Below are positions 5,787-5,830 of a stretch of 5,830 bases of DNA, piece by piece. Numbering within the stretch: position 1 is the stretch's first letter; every line of letters starts with the position of its first letter. Position numbers and translations under genes: made by a program. This DNA comes from Desulfobacterales bacterium. GTDB lineage: Bacteria > Desulfobacterota > Dissulfuribacteria > Dissulfuribacterales > JAMONC01. Location of the stretch: NCBI GenBank assembly GCA_027066725.1, contig JAMONC010000340.1:1-5830 (forward strand), in the 5' to 3' direction. The notes beneath the pieces are model-generated. The model did no database searches, had not been told where the DNA came from, and was given only the letters and a program-made list of their open reading frames with translations.

Positions 5787-5830
5787 TTATTTCATGTCTA
5801 AAAAATTCTTTAAAAGCTTCTCACCTTCAG
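5787..5830 (-). CDS. trpG: 3' end of anthranilate synthase glutaminase subunit (partial, enters from the right edge)
   Basis: Only the last 13 full codons and the TAA stop are visible, giving EGEKLLKNFLDMK. This resembles the common C-terminus of TrpG/PabA amidotransferases, where E-G-x-x-(L/I)-(L/I)-x-N-F-(L/I) follows the histidine of the catalytic triad. TrpG supplies ammonia from glutamine to TrpE. The identification relies on this short tail together with its position 15 bases ahead of trpD, the usual trpG-trpD order. The fragment is too short to exclude a different upstream gene, but the match and context agree. Confidence 0.82.
   Translation of the reverse strand, partial: EGEKLLKNFLDMK

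Overview
The window is a stretch of an AT-rich bacterial chromosome dominated by the distal part of a tryptophan biosynthesis operon on the minus strand. Reading from the right edge, it holds the last codons of trpG, then complete trpD, trpC, trpF, trpB and trpA. All are separate, full-length single-function genes, packed with gaps of at most 18 bases or short overlaps, so they almost certainly share one transcript. Together they carry out every step from anthranilate to tryptophan. trpE and any promoter or attenuator would lie beyond the right edge. All catalytic residues I could place are present, so the pathway looks functional.

Downstream of trpA, and convergent with it, is a plus-strand gene (678-1139) for a small exported protein with a PrcB C-terminal-type domain. 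It is much poorer in GC (roughly a quarter, by rough count of sample lines) than the trp genes (roughly 35-40%). It has no strong ribosome binding site. Ahead of it lies a leader (about 515-666) that can fold into three consecutive stem-loops, with a repeated GCTTAGCC motif able to form competing pairings. This leader is the most unusual feature of the window.

At the left edge, on the minus strand, are the first 36 codons of a gene whose start resembles the class II glutamine amidotransferase domain of glutamate synthase. It is preceded by a good sigma70-type promoter (TTGGCA, 17 bases, TAAGAT) and an 18-base palindrome at the expected transcription start, which looks like an operator.

The organism cannot be named from this sequence. 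Low GC, Shine-Dalgarno starts and the unfused operon order G-D-C-F-B-A fit many bacteria. I see no transposase, phage gene, CRISPR array, tRNA or rRNA. The trp genes are ordinary; the interest lies in the intergenic region 111-677 and the small secreted protein it precedes.
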